Assembly (NCBI GenBank): GCA_030765055.1
Contig: CM060950.1
Span: 275,460,540 to 275,524,539 of the forward strand
Origin: Mantis religiosa
Lineage: Eukaryota; Arthropoda; Insecta; Mantodea; Mantidae
Direction: 5' to 3'
DNA: 64,000 bases
Of the stretch, positions 61,993 through 64,000 are shown in pieces. The notes beneath the pieces were generated by a model that worked only from the letters and a program-made list of their open reading frames with translations, had not been told where the DNA came from and did no database searches. Made by a program: the position numbers and the translations under genes. The first letter of the stretch is position 1. Each line of letters starts with the position of its first letter.

Positions 61993-63042
61993 ATGGACGC
62001 GGCATTGGAAAATTTTTTGGAGAAGATGATGGAAATGAAGGCCGAATTAATAACGAAAATAGAAGCGGCAAATAACAACCTGGTCGCAAAGCTGGAAGAA
62101 ATGAAGACGGCCAACGACAACATCACCGCGGAACTGAAACAAATGAAGACGGCCAACGACAACATCACCGAGAAGATGGAAGAAATGAAGGCCGAGTTAA
62201 CCACAGAAATGAGAGCAGCGAACGGCAGTCTGGCCACGGAAATGAAGGCGGCGAACGAGGCTCTCGCCGCAAAGTTTGAGGAACGGTTGGCCGGCGTGAG
62301 GGATGACGTCACGAATCTGGGCAAGCGGAAGGGTCAAGTAGACGACCGCCTTAATGATTTAGAGGAAAAGGCCGACAACATCGCAAAACCCCTCACCCGC
62401 CTGACGGAGGAACACCGGCACGACTTCACCTCGGAACATCGTAGAGGGAAGAGCCACGGTAACGCTGACGCCATGTCCCGAAGACCCTGTCCGGAAGAGT
62501 GCGGCCAGTGCACCAGGGTGGAAGAGGAGCGTGCCGCAGCAGTCCGAGTAGTTGTGGCAGTGCCTGCTGAAGGCTGGGATAGCGCAGGCCTGAGGAGGGA
62601 GCAGCTGGCGGACGCAGACTTGGGGCCACTCTTGAGGGAAGTGGAGGCAGGGACGAGACCAACCTGGGAGGACATCGCACCGAGGAGCGCCACCTACAGG
62701 TCGTACTGGGCCCAATGGGACTCGTTGAAGACCAGAGAGGGCGTGCTGTTCCGGGTATGGGAGTCACCCGATGGGAAGGCGCAGAGAGAACAGTTGGTAC
62801 TCCCCCGGAGTAAGGTCCCGGAAGTCTTGGAGGAAGTGCACGCCGGTACTTCAGGAGGACACCTGGGAGCGAACCGTATGATTCACAAACTACGGCAGCG
62901 CTACTTCTGGCTCAGACTTCGGGCAGATGCTGGTGGTACACCCGGACCGCCTGGCACGCTACGACGGTGCTGTTCGGGGCGAACAGCTTTGAGGAGGGAG
63001 CAGTGTCACCCGGGCGTTGGAACACCCTGTGGAAGCAGCTGA
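61993..63042 (+). CDS. Chimeric Gag-Pol frame of element E
   Basis: From the Gag ATG (61,993) the frame is open for 349 codons. Residues about 1-130 are the Gag coiled coil with DNIT/MKTAND repeats. Then a few residues from the end of reverse transcriptase (NIAKPLTRLTEEHR) join directly to the RNase H end (DFTSEHRRGKSHGNADAMSR), the linker and the integrase zinc region up to LRQRYFWLRLRADAG. After a third junction the last pol codons are read out of frame into the 3' LTR, where the stop lies. No capsid, zinc knuckle or catalytic domain remains. Whether the protein is made or only the RNA matters is unknown. Confidence 0.8.
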   Translation: MDAALENFLEKMMEMKAELITKIEAANNNLVAKLEEMKTANDNITAELKQMKTANDNITEKMEEMKAELTTEMRAANGSLATEMKAANEALAAKFEERLAGVRDDVTNLGKRKGQVDDRLNDLEEKADNIAKPLTRLTEEHRHDFTSEHRRGKSHGNADAMSRRPCPEECGQCTRVEEERAAAVRVVVAVPAEGWDSAGLRREQLADADLGPLLREVEAGTRPTWEDIAPRSATYRSYWAQWDSLKTREGVLFRVWESPDGKAQREQLVLPRSKVPEVLEEVHAGTSGGHLGANRMIHKLRQRYFWLRLRADAGGTPGPPGTLRRCCSGRTALRREQCHPGVGTPCGSS

Positions 63043-63558
63043 GAGCGGAAGACAGGGGAGGTCCGTGTTAGCCACGCCTCCCCCTCGTCCGTCTTATAGT
63101 GGTGACAGGGACGGCTGGGGAAAGAAACATGATTGTGCGGTCTGTTTCTCTTTCACCTGTGTTCTGGAAATTACGGGATCCTTCATCTACTGGAACCTTC
63201 CTGTGAAAGCCAGAAGGCTGCGATATTCCTATAAAAAGGGGCTGCCGGAGCGAAGTGAAGTCAGTTAGTCAGTTAGTGTGAGTGAGGACAGTTCTTGGTG
63301 TAAGAAGGCAGTGTTAGTGACGTGTTAATGAACGAAAAGATTGTGCAACGGAAGACTGTACGTAACTGTGTATGAGTATCGGAGTTGATGTAATCGCGAG
63401 TACAAGTGAAATTGTAACGGACGAACTGGTGAATTGTAATTGTGTGCAGTACGTAATTCTGTGTAATTGGCAAGTGTTAAACTGTAAGTCGGTGGAAATA
63501 AAGAACATTTTTGAGTGGTGAAATTGGACTTTTCATTTCACGAACCCACAAAGTCACA
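63004..63558 (+). repeat. 3' LTR of element E (555 bases)
   Basis: No difference from the 5' LTR could be found by eye over 555 bases. A polypurine stretch GAGGAGGGAGCAG precedes it. Confidence 0.93.
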
Positions 63559-63562
63559 ATAT

Positions 63563-64000
63563 AAATGATTTAGAGTGTTCCTTAAAGAATAGTTATCCAA
63601 CATTATTTGCTGATGATACAAACTTATATATTTCTGGTTACAACTTGAAGTCCTTAAAATTTAAGATAGAATAGACAATGTCTGAATTGCTAAACTGTTT
63701 CAACATTAATAGATTATTAATAAATACAGAAAAAACAACAGCAATAGCTTTTCATTATAAACAAAATACACTTGCCAGTCATCCCTTTATAGAGTTCCAG
63801 GGCAAATATATCTGATACACAGATAGTACAACATTTCTAAGGGTATGGGTGGATAATAATTTAAAGTGGTTGGCTCACATTAAAAAATTATCTCAAAAAC
63901 TGAGTAAAATAACTTATGCCATCACAGTCCTTTCAAAAATCATGGACTTGAAATCGGTTATATCTTTATATCATGCATATTTTCAATCTGTTCTTAGCTT
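63563..64000 (+). pseudogene. LINE reverse transcriptase, part 2, running off the window
   Basis: Resumes with NDLECSLKNSYPTLFADDTN (motif C as FADD), a stop, then LNCFNINRLLINTEKT, a stop, and LRVWVDNNLKWLAHIKKL. The C-terminal part runs off at 64,000. Three stops and a small frame offset at the insertion point show it was a pseudogene, or became one, irrespective of the gypsy insertion. Confidence 0.82.

Larger units (their letters stand above)
61393..63558 (+). mobile_element. Young, internally deleted gypsy derivative (element E)
   Basis: 2,166 bases with LTRs of 555 bases at both ends that appear identical, flanked by ATAT (61,389-61,392; 63,559-63,562). Inside are the primer-binding site, the gag coiled coil, a short RNase H/linker stretch, the beginning of integrase and the last codons of pol; three large deletions removed the rest. 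It lacks capsid, protease, reverse transcriptase and most of integrase, so it would need those in trans. Identical LTRs imply very recent insertion, probably mobilised by an intact relative. Confidence 0.93.

Overview
This is non-viral eukaryotic DNA, almost certainly from an arthropod and probably an insect with a large repeat-rich genome. It is wall-to-wall transposable elements of arthropod types: Ty3/gypsy LTR elements, Jockey-like, R1-like and RNase-H-bearing LINEs, Penelope-like fragments with GIY-YIG and hammerhead-like motifs, tRNA-derived SINEs, and hAT, mariner-like and pogo-like transposase relics. TCAGT initiators sit about 30 bases after TATA boxes in the LTRs. I found no convincing host gene; every long reading frame is mobile-element sequence. 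Genus cannot be judged from the sequence.

Layout, left to right. 1-2.45 kb: 3' half of a decayed LINE. 2.47-5.45 kb: minus-strand gypsy copy with a SINE in its protease region. 5.5-15.4 kb: old AT-rich DNA with relics of a mariner-like transposase, an unnamed repeated gene family split by a LINE, hAT pieces and SINEs. 15,416-21,148: the centrepiece, an almost intact gypsy element with 5' and 3' LTRs, gag and pol. 21.4-21.9 kb: large SINE-containing palindrome. 22.4-27.5 kb: minus-strand Jockey-like LINE whose ORF1 is interrupted by a 534-base mobile unit. 27.65-29.0 kb: 5'-truncated plus-strand element carrying only an ORF1/Gag. 29-35.3 kb: AT-rich, with three related fold-back elements carrying hammerhead-like motifs. 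35.3-42.1 kb: Penelope-like GIY-YIG remnant invaded by a second, decayed gypsy copy; a 657-base tandem duplication spans their junction. 42.4-47 kb: second Jockey-like LINE. 47.4-48.36 kb: Penelope-like reverse transcriptase remnant.

48,361-60,994 is a nest: a pogo-like DNA transposon with matching ends holds a decayed gypsy (48,577-59,462), which itself holds a full-length R1-like LINE with two intact ORFs and 13-base target duplications (50,909-56,365). A lone gypsy LTR abuts the gypsy copy. From 61.26 kb a LINE reverse transcriptase is split by a very young, internally deleted gypsy derivative (61,393-63,558) with apparently identical LTRs.

The gypsy copies form one lineage: they share LTR ends (TGTCRC...GTCACA), a primer-binding site starting TGGTGT and, where both flanks survive, ATAT target duplications. 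The likely competent elements are the gypsy at 15.4 kb and the LINE at 50.9 kb; the derivative at 61.4 kb keeps LTRs and leader but would need proteins in trans. The items most worth a second look are the 534-base mobile unit, the fold-back/hammerhead family, the deletion derivative and the intact LINE.
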